Origin: Candidatus Omnitrophota bacterium
GTDB lineage: Bacteria > Omnitrophota > Koll11 > Tantalellales > Tantalellaceae
Length of the DNA: 57,722 bases
Reading direction: 5' to 3'
Assembly: GCA_015231715.1 (NCBI GenBank)
Contig: JADGBB010000003.1
Coordinates: 1-57,722 of the forward strand
The notes below the pieces were generated by a model, which was not told the DNA's origin, did not search any database, and saw nothing but the letters and a program-made list of their open reading frames with translations. This document shows positions 32,871-41,292 of this stretch, piece after piece. Numbering within the stretch: the stretch's first letter is position 1; every line of letters starts with the position of its first letter. A program made the position numbers and the translations under genes.

Positions 32871-34616
32871 ATGGGCAAGGCGCACATAAACGATATAGAA
32901 ATAAAATTCACCGAAGGCATGACGATACTTGACGCGGCTTTAAAGGTGAATATCAAAATACCGACACTTTGCAAACATCCCGATCTTACGGCGTCGGCTG
33001 CTTGCGGTATTTGCATTGTTAAAATTGAAGGTTCCGGCAAGATGCCGAGGGCCTGCTGCACAAAGATCGAAGAAGGAATGAAAATAATAACGCACGATCC
33101 GGAACTTGTCAGGATCAGGAGGACGATAATTGAGCTGATATTGTCAGCTCACCCGAATGACTGTCTGGTCTGCGGAAGGAATAATAATTGCGAACTTCAG
33201 ACAATGGCAGCGGATTTCGGCATACGGAAAGAATCGTTCAGCCCGATAGTAAAAAAACTACCTGAAGACGGGTCAACCGGAACAATAAAACTTGAGCCGT
33301 CAAAATGCATACAATGCGGCAGATGTATAGAGGTGTGTCAGAACACGCAGAATGTATGGGCATTATCATTTTTGGGAAGGGGAATAAATACGCGCATGGC
33401 GCCTGCAGGAGATATACAATTAAAAGATTCTCCATGTGTTAGATGCGGCCAATGTTCGGCGCATTGTCCTACGGGAGCCATATTTGAATATGATGATACA
33501 GGTAGTGTTTGGGACGATCTACAGGATGCGGATAAATATTGTATTGTGCAGATAGCTCCGTCAGTAAGGGTTGCGCTTGGAGAAGGTTTTGGATATCCTC
33601 CGGGAACGAATTTAACTAAAAAAATATATGCCGCGCTTAGAAGATTGGGTTTTGATATTGTATTTGACACTAATTTTTCGGCGGACATTACCATCATGGA
33701 AGAGGCAAGCGAATTCGTTGAAAGGTTCGTTCATCATAAAGGAGTGCTGCCGCTTATAACCACATGCTGTCCTTCATGGGTAGATTTTATGGAAAAATTC
33801 CATACTGATATGGTGCCTCATTTTTCTTCGGCAAAATCACCGCAGGAAATGATGAGCACAATGTGTAAAACATATTATGCCGAGAAAAACGGCATAGATC
33901 CGAACAAAATATGCGTTGTTTCAATAATGCCTTGTACCGCTAAAAAGTATGAGATAACAAGAACCGAAGAAATGTTCGTTACTGGCAAACAAAGTACAGA
34001 CCATGTTCTTACTACAAGAGAGCTCATAAGAATGATAAAGCAGGCAGGAATAGATTTTCGGCAGCTTCCGAATGAAGAAGCTGACCATTTGATGGGTGAT
34101 TATTCCGGAGCCGGGACGATATTCGGCGCGACCGGCGGAGTTATGGAAGCGGCACTTAGAACAGCGTACAAATTTGTTACAAAAGAAAATCTGGCTAAAG
34201 TTGAATTTGAAAATGTAAGAGGATTGGAAGGGGTTAAAGAAACATCAGTTGATATTAAAGGGACTAAAATAAAAATAGCTGTCGCTCACGGCCTGGGTAA
34301 TGTAGAATATGTATTGAATAAGATCAAGAAAGCCAAAGAAGCGGGAGAAGAACTTCCGTATCATTTTGTGGAAGTTATGGCTTGTCCCGGAGGATGTATA
34401 GGCGGAGGCGGACAGCCTTACGGCATACAGGACGAAATAAGAAAGGCACGAGCTAAAGGGTTATATGAAGATGACAAAAATAGTGAAATTAGATGCAGTC
34501 ACGATAACCCTTATATAAAAAAACTGTATGATGAATATTTAGGAAAACCATTAGGAGAAAAGGCGCATCATCTTTTACACACAAAATATGTGCCGAGGCC
34601 TGAATATAGAAAATAA
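32871..34616 (+). CDS. hydA: [FeFe] hydrogenase catalytic subunit
   Basis: 581 residues. A plant-type [2Fe-2S] domain (Cys 34, 45, 48, 62), the His-ligated cluster (HPNDCLVCGRNNNC), and two [4Fe-4S] clusters (CIQCGRCIEVC, CVRCGQCSAHC) lead to the H-cluster domain: TTCCPSWVDF (L1), MPCTAKKYE (L2) and MACPGGCIGGGG (L3). The proton-channel Cys of L1 is present. The C-terminus (HLLHTKYVPRPEY) is the usual short tail. With HydB and the NuoE-type subunit it forms a trimeric, group A3-like enzyme that couples H2 to NADH and ferredoxin. The ribosome site is AGGAGC. Confidence 0.97.
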   Translation: MGKAHINDIEIKFTEGMTILDAALKVNIKIPTLCKHPDLTASAACGICIVKIEGSGKMPRACCTKIEEGMKIITHDPELVRIRRTIIELILSAHPNDCLVCGRNNNCELQTMAADFGIRKESFSPIVKKLPEDGSTGTIKLEPSKCIQCGRCIEVCQNTQNVWALSFLGRGINTRMAPAGDIQLKDSPCVRCGQCSAHCPTGAIFEYDDTGSVWDDLQDADKYCIVQIAPSVRVALGEGFGYPPGTNLTKKIYAALRRLGFDIVFDTNFSADITIMEEASEFVERFVHHKGVLPLITTCCPSWVDFMEKFHTDMVPHFSSAKSPQEMMSTMCKTYYAEKNGIDPNKICVVSIMPCTAKKYEITRTEEMFVTGKQSTDHVLTTRELIRMIKQAGIDFRQLPNEEADHLMGDYSGAGTIFGATGGVMEAALRTAYKFVTKENLAKVEFENVRGLEGVKETSVDIKGTKIKIAVAHGLGNVEYVLNKIKKAKEAGEELPYHFVEVMACPGGCIGGGGQPYGIQDEIRKARAKGLYEDDKNSEIRCSHDNPYIKKLYDEYLGKPLGEKAHHLLHTKYVPRPEYRK

Positions 34617-34647
34617 GTAAAAGAGTAACTAGATGAGGAGGGACGAA

Positions 34648-35025
34648 ATGGGAAAAAAAATATTAATAGTAGATGACGACCGAGATCTTACGGAGGCAGT
34701 TGCGGGTTTACTTGAAGCTGAAGGCTATGAGGCAATTATAGAAAATGAAGGGCAAAAAGGCGTAGCTAGGGCAAGACAAGAAAAACCTGATCTTATGCTC
34801 CTTGATGTTATGATGCCGGGAGCGGACGGATTTGACATAGCCCGCGAAATGACTAAAGATGAAATAACAAATAAAATCCCTGTTATTATGCTGACCGGAG
34901 TAAGAAAAGCCATGGGCCTTGCTTACAAGTTCAGTCCGGATGAAGTTTGGCTTCCGGTAAAAGCTGTTTTGGAAAAACCAATTAATCCGGAACTTCTTTT
35001 AAAAACAGTTAAAAATTACGTTTAA
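34648..35025 (+). CDS. free-standing receiver (CheY-like) protein
   Basis: 125 residues from ATG 34648 behind GAGGAGGG; an ATG at 34633 has no ribosome site. Acidic pocket DDD (9-11), Asp 53 (MLLDVMMPG), VIMLTGVRKA and the Lys in VLEKP are complete. It shares the unusual insertion between MLTG and LPVKAVLEKP with the receiver domain fused to HydC, so the two are close paralogues. There is no output domain. With the kinase upstream it could be a competing phosphate sink or act by binding the hydrogenase. The gene is the last before the inserted element. Confidence 0.85.
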   Translation: MGKKILIVDDDRDLTEAVAGLLEAEGYEAIIENEGQKGVARARQEKPDLMLLDVMMPGADGFDIAREMTKDEITNKIPVIMLTGVRKAMGLAYKFSPDEVWLPVKAVLEKPINPELLLKTVKNYV

Positions 35026-35030
35026 AAAGT

Positions 35031-35075
35031 GGGGTCAGGTCTTGAATCTTGAATTGTTTTAATTTCAAGATTCAA
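35031..35075. repeat. left part of a REP-like palindrome split by the IS
   Basis: Begins GGGGTCAGGTCTTGA. Joined to the right part (36680-36690, after removing one target copy) it gives a 56-bp palindrome with perfect 23-bp arms and a 10-base loop. A related intact copy is at 41217-41277. Confidence 0.75.
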
Positions 35076-36675
35076 CAGGCTGACCGAGAATAGCCGTTAA
35101 CCCTTCTGTATGGTATAATTGACATTAACAGGAGGTTATAAGTGGCAAAATTCAAAGCAAATAGATTAGATCAACTGTTATTATTCCCGCCGTCGGTAAA
35201 CGATTATGTTCCTGAAGATCACTTAGCAAAGTTGATCCATTCCGTGGTGGAAAAAATAAATACAAATAATATTGAGAACAAGTATTCTAATAACGGACAA
35301 AACACATATCACCCGAAAGTATTAACAAAAATATTGTTCTATGCATATGCAACGGGAGAACGAAGCGGAAGGACAATAGCCAAGCGATGCGAAACAGACA
35401 CAGCGTATATGTATTTAGCGCAAATGTATAAGCCGAATTTTAGAACAATAAACGATTTCAGAAAAAACCACCATGAAGAATTGTCGGGATATTTTGTAGA
35501 TATAGTGAGGATTTGCCAAGAATTAGATCTGGTTAAATTAGGGCAAATAAACATAGACGGTACAAAGATAAAAGCTAATGCGGCGAAACGAATGACAATG
35601 GATGAAAGCGGATACAAGAACTGGGAAGAGAAAATCTCGAAGAAAATCGATGATATATTAGCCGAGGCAGACAGGATAGATGATGAAGAGGATAAGTTGT
35701 ATGGAGATACACGAGGAGACGAGCTGCCGGAAGCGATCAACACTACGGAAAAACTAAAGAAGAAATTAGATGAAATTGAAAAGAAAAGAAAAAAAGCAAA
35801 AGAAGAAGGGAAACTTAACTATACAGATGAAGACGCGAAGTTCATGAAAAACGGGCAAGGCAAAATAGATATTGGATACAATTGCCAGGCAGCAACGACA
35901 AATGAACAAATAATAGTTGGAACAGAAGTCATACAAGAAGCGAATGACCGCAACGCGCTAAAGATAATGATAGAAGAAACCGAAAGGACGCTGGGAGAGG
36001 AAGTTAAAGAAGTGGCCATGGATACAGGATATTCGAGTTATGAAAATTATGAATACCTAAATAAAACGGAAGTGGTAGGATATATACCAAATGATGAAAT
36101 GGGACAAAGAAATAAAAGAGACAACGGACCATATAGCATGGACAGATTCACATATGACAAAGAAGAAAATAAATATATATGTCCGGAAGGTAAAACACTA
36201 AAGAAGAGCAAAGAAAGAAGCAAACCAACAAAAGCGAAGAAGTGGAATCATGTAGTTTATATAGGGACAGCGTGTACGGATTGTCAAAAAAGAGAACAGT
36301 GTACAAAACAAAAATACAGGACAATATTACGACACAATAGCCGTCATTTAGTTGATGAAATGAAAGAGCGATTAAGAAGCGAAGACGGCCGGAGAAAATA
36401 TCAAAAAAGGATGATTACAATAGAGCCGTTGTTTGGACACATAAAACACAATTTGGGTTATCGGCAATTTATGCTCAGAGGATTAGAAAAAGTTAAATCG
36501 GAGTTCAGGTTGATGTGCATAGGCTCAAACTTGAAGAAAATGAGGACATTAGGGGTTACTGTGGTGTAAAAGTACTCTACAAAAATACACATCTTAAAAT
36601 TATTAACAAAAATTTATACAGAATTTAACTGGATAGGATTAAAATTTACTAAATATAGAATTCTCGGTCAGCCTG
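35076..36675 (+). mobile_element. IS1182-like insertion sequence, 1600 bp
   Basis: Bounded by 16-bp perfect inverted repeats, CAGGCTGACCGAGAAT at 35076-35091 and its complement at 36660-36675. A TCAA duplication (35072-35075 and 36676-36679) flanks it, the trace of a 4-bp target duplication. It carries one transposase gene with an extended -10 promoter (TGGTATAAT, 35111-35119). It lies between the second receiver gene and the TM1266-type gene and may separate the hydrogenase genes from their maturation genes. Identical ends suggest recent insertion. Confidence 0.8.
35142..36569 (+). CDS. IS1182-family transposase
   Basis: 475 residues from a GTG behind AGGAGG. The N-terminal part (LDQLLLFPPSVNDYVPEDHLAK) and the DDE core match IS1182/IS5-group transposases: D in INIDGTKIKANA, D in VAMDTGYSSYENYEYL, and E in the C-terminal TIEPLFGHIKHNLGYRQFMLRG. 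A Cys block (CPEGKTLKKS, CTDCQKREQC) precedes the last catalytic residue, as usual. A Lys/Glu-rich insertion lies around 160-240. The frame is intact, so the element may be active. Confidence 0.9.
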   Translation: MAKFKANRLDQLLLFPPSVNDYVPEDHLAKLIHSVVEKINTNNIENKYSNNGQNTYHPKVLTKILFYAYATGERSGRTIAKRCETDTAYMYLAQMYKPNFRTINDFRKNHHEELSGYFVDIVRICQELDLVKLGQINIDGTKIKANAAKRMTMDESGYKNWEEKISKKIDDILAEADRIDDEEDKLYGDTRGDELPEAINTTEKLKKKLDEIEKKRKKAKEEGKLNYTDEDAKFMKNGQGKIDIGYNCQAATTNEQIIVGTEVIQEANDRNALKIMIEETERTLGEEVKEVAMDTGYSSYENYEYLNKTEVVGYIPNDEMGQRNKRDNGPYSMDRFTYDKEENKYICPEGKTLKKSKERSKPTKAKKWNHVVYIGTACTDCQKREQCTKQKYRTILRHNSRHLVDEMKERLRSEDGRRKYQKRMITIEPLFGHIKHNLGYRQFMLRGLEKVKSEFRLMCIGSNLKKMRTLGVTVV

Positions 36676-36690
36676 TCAAGACCTGACCCC
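36676..36690. repeat. right part of the split REP-like palindrome
   Basis: TCAAGACCTGACCCC; the first four bases are the target duplication of the IS and the rest completes the palindrome started at 35031. Confidence 0.75.
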
Positions 36691-36753
36691 TTACCTGCGG
36701 TAAGGATTAAATATCTGATCTTATAGGGTAAGGAGAATAGTTGGGGAAATAAA

Positions 36754-36804
36754 CCCCGATCGTACCTTATTCATGATAAGAGTTACGATCGGGGTATTTT
36801 TTTT
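36754..36804 (+). terminator. Rho-independent terminator or attenuator before the TM1266-type gene
   Basis: CCCCGATCGTA (36754-36764) pairs with TACGATCGGGG (36784-36794), followed by TATTTTTTTT. It lies only 15 bp before the gene's ATG, after the IS. It could end IS transcription or act as an attenuator of the maturation operon. Confidence 0.8.
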
Positions 36805-36818
36805 AAAAGGAGAATAAA

Positions 36819-37079
36819 ATGGAAAAAAGAATAGGGTTTGCGGGAATAATTATCGAGAATAGAGAAAAAGCAGCAAAAGAAGTAAATGAGATATTATCAG
36901 ATTACGGAGAAATTATAATTGCTAGAACAGGTATCCCGTATAAAGATAAACATTGTTGTGTCATAACAATTGTTGTTGATGCAACAACAGATGACTTGGG
37001 AGCTTTAACCGGAAAATTAGGAGCTATAAAAGGCGTGTCAGTAAAATCTGCGTTAAGTAAAAATAGTAATGAGAAATAA
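36819..37079 (+). CDS. TM1266-type [FeFe] hydrogenase system putative regulator
   Basis: 86 residues, ribosome site AAAAGGAG. The ferredoxin-like ACT/NikR-type fold (KRIGFAGIIIENREKAAKEVNEILSDYGEIIIARTGIPY, then VITIVVDATTDDLGALTGKLGAIKGVSVKSAL) matches the small TM1266 family found almost only with [FeFe] hydrogenase maturation genes. Its molecular role is unsettled. It is the first gene of the maturation operon here and ends 2 bp before aspA. Confidence 0.85.
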   Translation: MEKRIGFAGIIIENREKAAKEVNEILSDYGEIIIARTGIPYKDKHCCVITIVVDATTDDLGALTGKLGAIKGVSVKSALSKNSNEK

Positions 37080-37080
37080 A

Positions 37081-38475
37081 ATGAAAAATAGAATTGAAAA
37101 AGATAATTTGGGTGAAATGGAAATACAAAAAGATAAGCTTTGGGGTATTCAAACTCAAAGAGCGCTGGAAAATTTTAAACTGTCCGGATATAAAATTGAT
37201 CCTGAATTTATTAAAGCACTAGCAGTTGTAAAAAAAGCATGCTGTTTAGCGAATAAAGAAACCGGATACCTGGATGAAAAAAAATCCGCAGCCATAGTAT
37301 CTGCCTGCGATGAAATAATAAAAGGTGAACACATTTGCCAGTTTCCCCTAGATGCGCTTCAGGGCGGAGCAGGGACATCATTAAATATGAATATGAATGA
37401 AGTAATAACAAATATCGCGCTACAAAAGATCGGCAGAGAAAATGGCGAATACTGTTTTATTCATCCTTTGGATGATGTTAATAAACATCAATCAACAAAT
37501 GATGTTTTCCCTACGGCTCTTAAAGTAGCGGTAATTAAAAAATTAAATAAATTAAGCGGTGCCATTGAAAAAACACAAGGAGTGTTTCAGGCCAAAGAAA
37601 AAGAATTTGCGGGTATTCTAAAAGTGGGACGCACGGAAATGCAGATCGCGGTACCGATGACTTTAGGCGCTGAGTTATCGGCATTTGCTTGTGCTATAGC
37701 AAGGGACAGATGGAGAGTATTTAAATGTACTGAACGCATACGCCAAGTTAATTTAGGCGGAACGGCTATAGGTTCAGGGCTCACAGCCCCGAGAAAATAT
37801 ATATTTTTAGTTATAGAGAAACTTAGGGAATTGACAGGATACGGATTAACAAGAGGCGAAAATCTTATAGATGAAACAGCGAATAGCGATAGTTTTGTTG
37901 AGATCGCCGGTATATTAAAAGCGAACGCTTCGAATATTATAAAGATCTCGAATGATTTGAGAATACTGAATATGCTGGGTGAAATAATATTAGAACCCCT
38001 GCAGGCAGGGTCTTCGATAATGCCGGGCAAGGTAAACCCAGTGATTTTAGAGGCTTCTATTCAGGGAGCGCTTAAAGCATCCGCCGATTGTAATATCGTA
38101 TTTGAATCTGCATCCAGAAGCAGTCTTGAGATAAATGAATTTATGCCGTTATTAGCGTTTAGCATTCTTGAGGCCATCAATATACTTATCGAAGTCAATG
38201 CTATGCTAGGAAAACATGTAGAGCATATTAAAGCAGACAAAGACAAATGCCTGGAATATTTAGATAACGATCCGATAATTATCACGGCTTTTCTTCCGGT
38301 TATAGGATATGAAAAATGTGAAGAATTAGTCAATGAATATTGTTCAAAAAAAAATAAATATAAAAATGTTAAAGAATTTTTAAGTGAAAGATTAGGGAAC
38401 GAGCAAGTTGACACAATACTTACACCCGCCAATATAATGGCACTGGGGCACAAAGATGGAACAAAAAACACCTAA
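37081..38475 (+). CDS. aspA: aspartate ammonia-lyase
   Basis: 464 residues; ATG 37081 fits family starts (RIEKDNLGEMEIQKDKLWGIQT), with ATG 37069 as alternative. Signature GSSIMPGKVNPV (about 318), AGTSLNMNMNEV, HPLDDVNKHQSTNDVFPTA and TEMQIAVPMTLG are all present. It converts aspartate to fumarate and ammonia. Aspartases are known neighbours of TM1266 and HydEFG genes, and a role in supplying nitrogen for the H-cluster dithiomethylamine bridge has been suggested. The end overlaps hydF by 20 bp, supporting a common function. Confidence 0.92.
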   Translation: MKNRIEKDNLGEMEIQKDKLWGIQTQRALENFKLSGYKIDPEFIKALAVVKKACCLANKETGYLDEKKSAAIVSACDEIIKGEHICQFPLDALQGGAGTSLNMNMNEVITNIALQKIGRENGEYCFIHPLDDVNKHQSTNDVFPTALKVAVIKKLNKLSGAIEKTQGVFQAKEKEFAGILKVGRTEMQIAVPMTLGAELSAFACAIARDRWRVFKCTERIRQVNLGGTAIGSGLTAPRKYIFLVIEKLRELTGYGLTRGENLIDETANSDSFVEIAGILKANASNIIKISNDLRILNMLGEIILEPLQAGSSIMPGKVNPVILEASIQGALKASADCNIVFESASRSSLEINEFMPLLAFSILEAINILIEVNAMLGKHVEHIKADKDKCLEYLDNDPIIITAFLPVIGYEKCEELVNEYCSKKNKYKNVKEFLSERLGNEQVDTILTPANIMALGHKDGTKNT

Positions 38476-39697
38476 AGCTTTAAGACTGCATATCGGGGTT
38501 TTCGGCCGAACGAATGTCGGCAAATCAAGTTTTTTGAATTTGATATCAGGACAGGAAGTAGCAATAACCAGCCCTTATCCTGGTACTACTACGGATGTAG
38601 TTGAAAAAACAATGGAATTGCTTCCCATAGGTCCTGTTATTTTTTTAGACACTGCAGGAATAGATGATACATCACTACTAGCTGATAAAAGAATGGAGAA
38701 AACAAGAAAGATATTTACTAGATCCGATATAGTTTGTCTTATTTTAGAGCCCGGAGAATGGGGCTCTTTTGAAGAAGAGATCATTGAACGGTCCGCAACA
38801 GAGAATGTTCCTGTAATAGGAATAATAAACAAGATAGATATTAAAGAACCGGAAAAAGAATTTATAAAAAAAGTTCAGGCAAGAACAACGGGTGTAGTGT
38901 TGTTGTCCTGCAAAACTAAAAAAAATGAAGAATATATTAATGATTTTAAGACACAGATTCTAAGTATTATGCCGGATGATTTTATAGCTCCGCCTGCTCT
39001 AATAAGTGATCTGGTGTCGCCCGGAGAAACCATTGTTCTCATCGTTCCGATAGATTTACAGGCGCCTAAAGGCAGGCTGATACTTCCTCAAGTGCAAACC
39101 ATACGCGACGCGCTGGATTCAGATGCAATGGCGCTTGTCGTAAAAGAAAGAGAATACAGCCATGCTTTGTCGATGCTCAAACAACCTCCTAGATTAGTCG
39201 TTTGCGATTCACAGGTAGTATTGAAAATGACAGCTGATACACCGGCTGATATTAAGTGCACTACATTTTCTATAATTTTTTCAAGATATAAAGGCGATCT
39301 TATCGAATGCGTAAAAGGGGCATGCGCGATAGACAGCTTAAAGCCCGGGGATAAAGTTTTAATAGCCGAAAGCTGCAGCCATCACGCGCTGGAAGACGAT
39401 ATCGGCAGAGTTAAAATACCCAGATGGTTAAGGCAGTATTTGGGTCATGATGTTAAAGTCGATATATTTTCCGGCAAAGATTATCCGGAGAATTTATCTG
39501 AATATAGCTTGATAATACATTGCGGCGGTTGCATGACAAATAGAAGAGAAATGTTATACAGAATAAATTTAGCAAAAAAACAAAATATACCTATAACAAA
39601 TTATGGTGTTTGCATATCGTTGCTACAGGGCGTACTCGAAAGAGTATTGTCGCCTTTCCCGGCGGCGCTTGAAGCATACGAGAATTTTAAAAATTGA
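38456..39697 (+). CDS. hydF: [FeFe] hydrogenase maturation GTPase HydF
   Basis: 413 residues. The GTPase domain has GRTNVGKSSFLN (Walker A), PGTTTD, FLDTAGIDD and NKID. The C-terminal cluster-binding site is C-x-H (SCSHH) plus HCGGC, which holds a [4Fe-4S] cluster and the [2Fe] subcluster precursor. HydF is the scaffold that delivers the 2Fe unit built by HydE and HydG to HydA. It starts inside aspA and ends just before hydG. All motifs look functional. Confidence 0.95.
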   Translation: MEQKTPKALRLHIGVFGRTNVGKSSFLNLISGQEVAITSPYPGTTTDVVEKTMELLPIGPVIFLDTAGIDDTSLLADKRMEKTRKIFTRSDIVCLILEPGEWGSFEEEIIERSATENVPVIGIINKIDIKEPEKEFIKKVQARTTGVVLLSCKTKKNEEYINDFKTQILSIMPDDFIAPPALISDLVSPGETIVLIVPIDLQAPKGRLILPQVQTIRDALDSDAMALVVKEREYSHALSMLKQPPRLVVCDSQVVLKMTADTPADIKCTTFSIIFSRYKGDLIECVKGACAIDSLKPGDKVLIAESCSHHALEDDIGRVKIPRWLRQYLGHDVKVDIFSGKDYPENLSEYSLIIHCGGCMTNRREMLYRINLAKKQNIPITNYGVCISLLQGVLERVLSPFPAALEAYENFKN

Positions 39698-39708
39698 TCG
39701 GAGATGAA

Positions 39709-41208
39709 ATGAACGTTAAAACTAAAAATATAAGTGAATGGATAAAAGACAGAATTAAACCGGAAGAAATAAACAAATATTTAAATGCTGACGGGTCGGA
39801 TTTTATCGATGATGAAAATATTGAAAAACTATTAAAAAAATATTCAAATCCAGACAATGAAAAGATAAGAGAGATCCTTGCAAAGTCACTTCGTATAGAA
39901 ACATTGACACTAGAAGAAACAGCTATGCTTTTACATGTTAAAGATAAAGGGCTTCTGGAAGAGATGCAGATAACGGCGCTTAAAGTTAAGAAAAAAGTGT
40001 ATGACAACAGAATAGTTACGTTCGCTCCTTTATACATGGGAAATAGATGCGTCAATAACTGTTCTTATTGCGGATTCAAATGCGATAATACTGAGGCGAA
40101 ACGCCGCGTACTTGATATGGACGAAGTGCGAAAAGAAGTAGAAGTATTAGCCGGGGAAATCGGCCATAAAAGGCTGATAGTAGTATACGGAGAACATCCG
40201 GATACTGATATCGATTATATGGTTGAATCCATAAAAACAATTTATGACGTTAAACCGAAAACGAAAAACGGATACGGACAGATCCGAAGAGTTAATGTTA
40301 ATGCCGCTCCTATGTCCATAGAAGAACTAATTAAACTTAAAAACTCCGGTATAGGAACATATCAGGTTTTTCAAGAAACATATCATCATAAAACATATAA
40401 ACAAATACATCCTGAAAAAACAATAAAAGGAAATTATGATTGGCGCTTATACGCTATGCACCGGGCTTTTGAAGCCGGGATCGATGATGTCGGTATCGGT
40501 GCGTTGTTCGGATTGTATGATTGGAGATTCGAAGTTATGGGACTTGTGGCTCATGCACATGAACTAGAAAAAAAATTCGGTATAGGTCCTCATACTATAT
40601 CTTTCCCGAGACTAGAACCGGCAGGAGATTCTCCTATAACAACTAATTCAAAATATCTAGTAAGCGATGAAGACTTTAAACATCTAATGCTGGTCATTCG
40701 TTTAAGTGTTCCGCATACAGGAATGATAATAACCGCCAGGGAAAGCGCAGAAATAAGACGAGAAGCTTTTAAATACGGATGTACACAAACAGACGCTTCA
40801 ACATGCATAGGAATTGGCGGGTATGAAAATAAAAGCAATGTTCAGGAAGACAACAAGCAGCAGTTCAGGCTCGGAGATACCAGATCATTGGAAGAAGTAA
40901 TACGTGAATACGCATCAATGGGATACATTACATCTTTCTGCACCGCAGGCTATAGATGCGGCCGCACAGGAGAATGCATAATGGAATTATTAAAGGAAGG
41001 ACAGGAAGGCATATTTTGCAAACTGAACGCGATACTAACATTCAGAGAATGGCTTGATGATTTCGCGAATAAAGAAGAAAAACAAGAAGGCGAAAAAGTA
41101 ATTTTAAAAGAAATAGAAGAAGTAAAAACAAAATTACCGGAAATGTATCCGGCTTTAATAGAAAAGTACGAAAAAATAAAACAAGGCGAAAGAGATCTCT
41201 ACTTCTAA
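39709..41208 (+). CDS. hydG: [FeFe] hydrogenase maturase HydG (radical SAM tyrosine lyase)
   Basis: 499 residues from ATG 39709 behind CGGAG, twelve bases after the hydF stop; a TTG at 39694 is less likely. RCVNNCSYCGFKC carries the radical SAM [4Fe-4S] motif (C-x3-C-x2-C). The C-terminal FCTAGYRCGRTGEC block holds the auxiliary cluster that builds the Fe(CO)2(CN) synthon from tyrosine. QVFQETYHHKTYKQIHP and GIGALFGLYDWRFE are family blocks. A REP-like palindrome follows the gene. Confidence 0.95.
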   Translation: MNVKTKNISEWIKDRIKPEEINKYLNADGSDFIDDENIEKLLKKYSNPDNEKIREILAKSLRIETLTLEETAMLLHVKDKGLLEEMQITALKVKKKVYDNRIVTFAPLYMGNRCVNNCSYCGFKCDNTEAKRRVLDMDEVRKEVEVLAGEIGHKRLIVVYGEHPDTDIDYMVESIKTIYDVKPKTKNGYGQIRRVNVNAAPMSIEELIKLKNSGIGTYQVFQETYHHKTYKQIHPEKTIKGNYDWRLYAMHRAFEAGIDDVGIGALFGLYDWRFEVMGLVAHAHELEKKFGIGPHTISFPRLEPAGDSPITTNSKYLVSDEDFKHLMLVIRLSVPHTGMIITARESAEIRREAFKYGCTQTDASTCIGIGGYENKSNVQEDNKQQFRLGDTRSLEEVIREYASMGYITSFCTAGYRCGRTGECIMELLKEGQEGIFCKLNAILTFREWLDDFANKEEKQEGEKVILKEIEEVKTKLPEMYPALIEKYEKIKQGERDLYF

Positions 41209-41216
41209 CGAAGAAT

Positions 41217-41277
41217 GGGGTCAGGTCTTGAAATGTGAATTGTTATTTTAACAATTCACATTTCAAGACCTGACCCC
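41217..41277. repeat. intact REP-like palindrome between hydG and hydE
   Basis: 61 bp with perfect 28-bp arms and a 5-base loop; the outer 15 bases of each arm (GGGGTCAGGTCTTGA) equal those of the palindrome split by the IS at 35031. It fills most of the hydG-hydE gap and would form a long hairpin in the transcript. Confidence 0.85.
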
Positions 41278-41292
41278 AGAGACAAGCGAACT

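Noticed and set aside
35031..36690. GGGGTCAGGTCTTGA repeats as the terminal repeats of the insertion sequence
   Set aside because: The same palindrome occurs without any transposase at 41217-41277. The inner 16-bp repeats with a TCAA duplication are the real ends.
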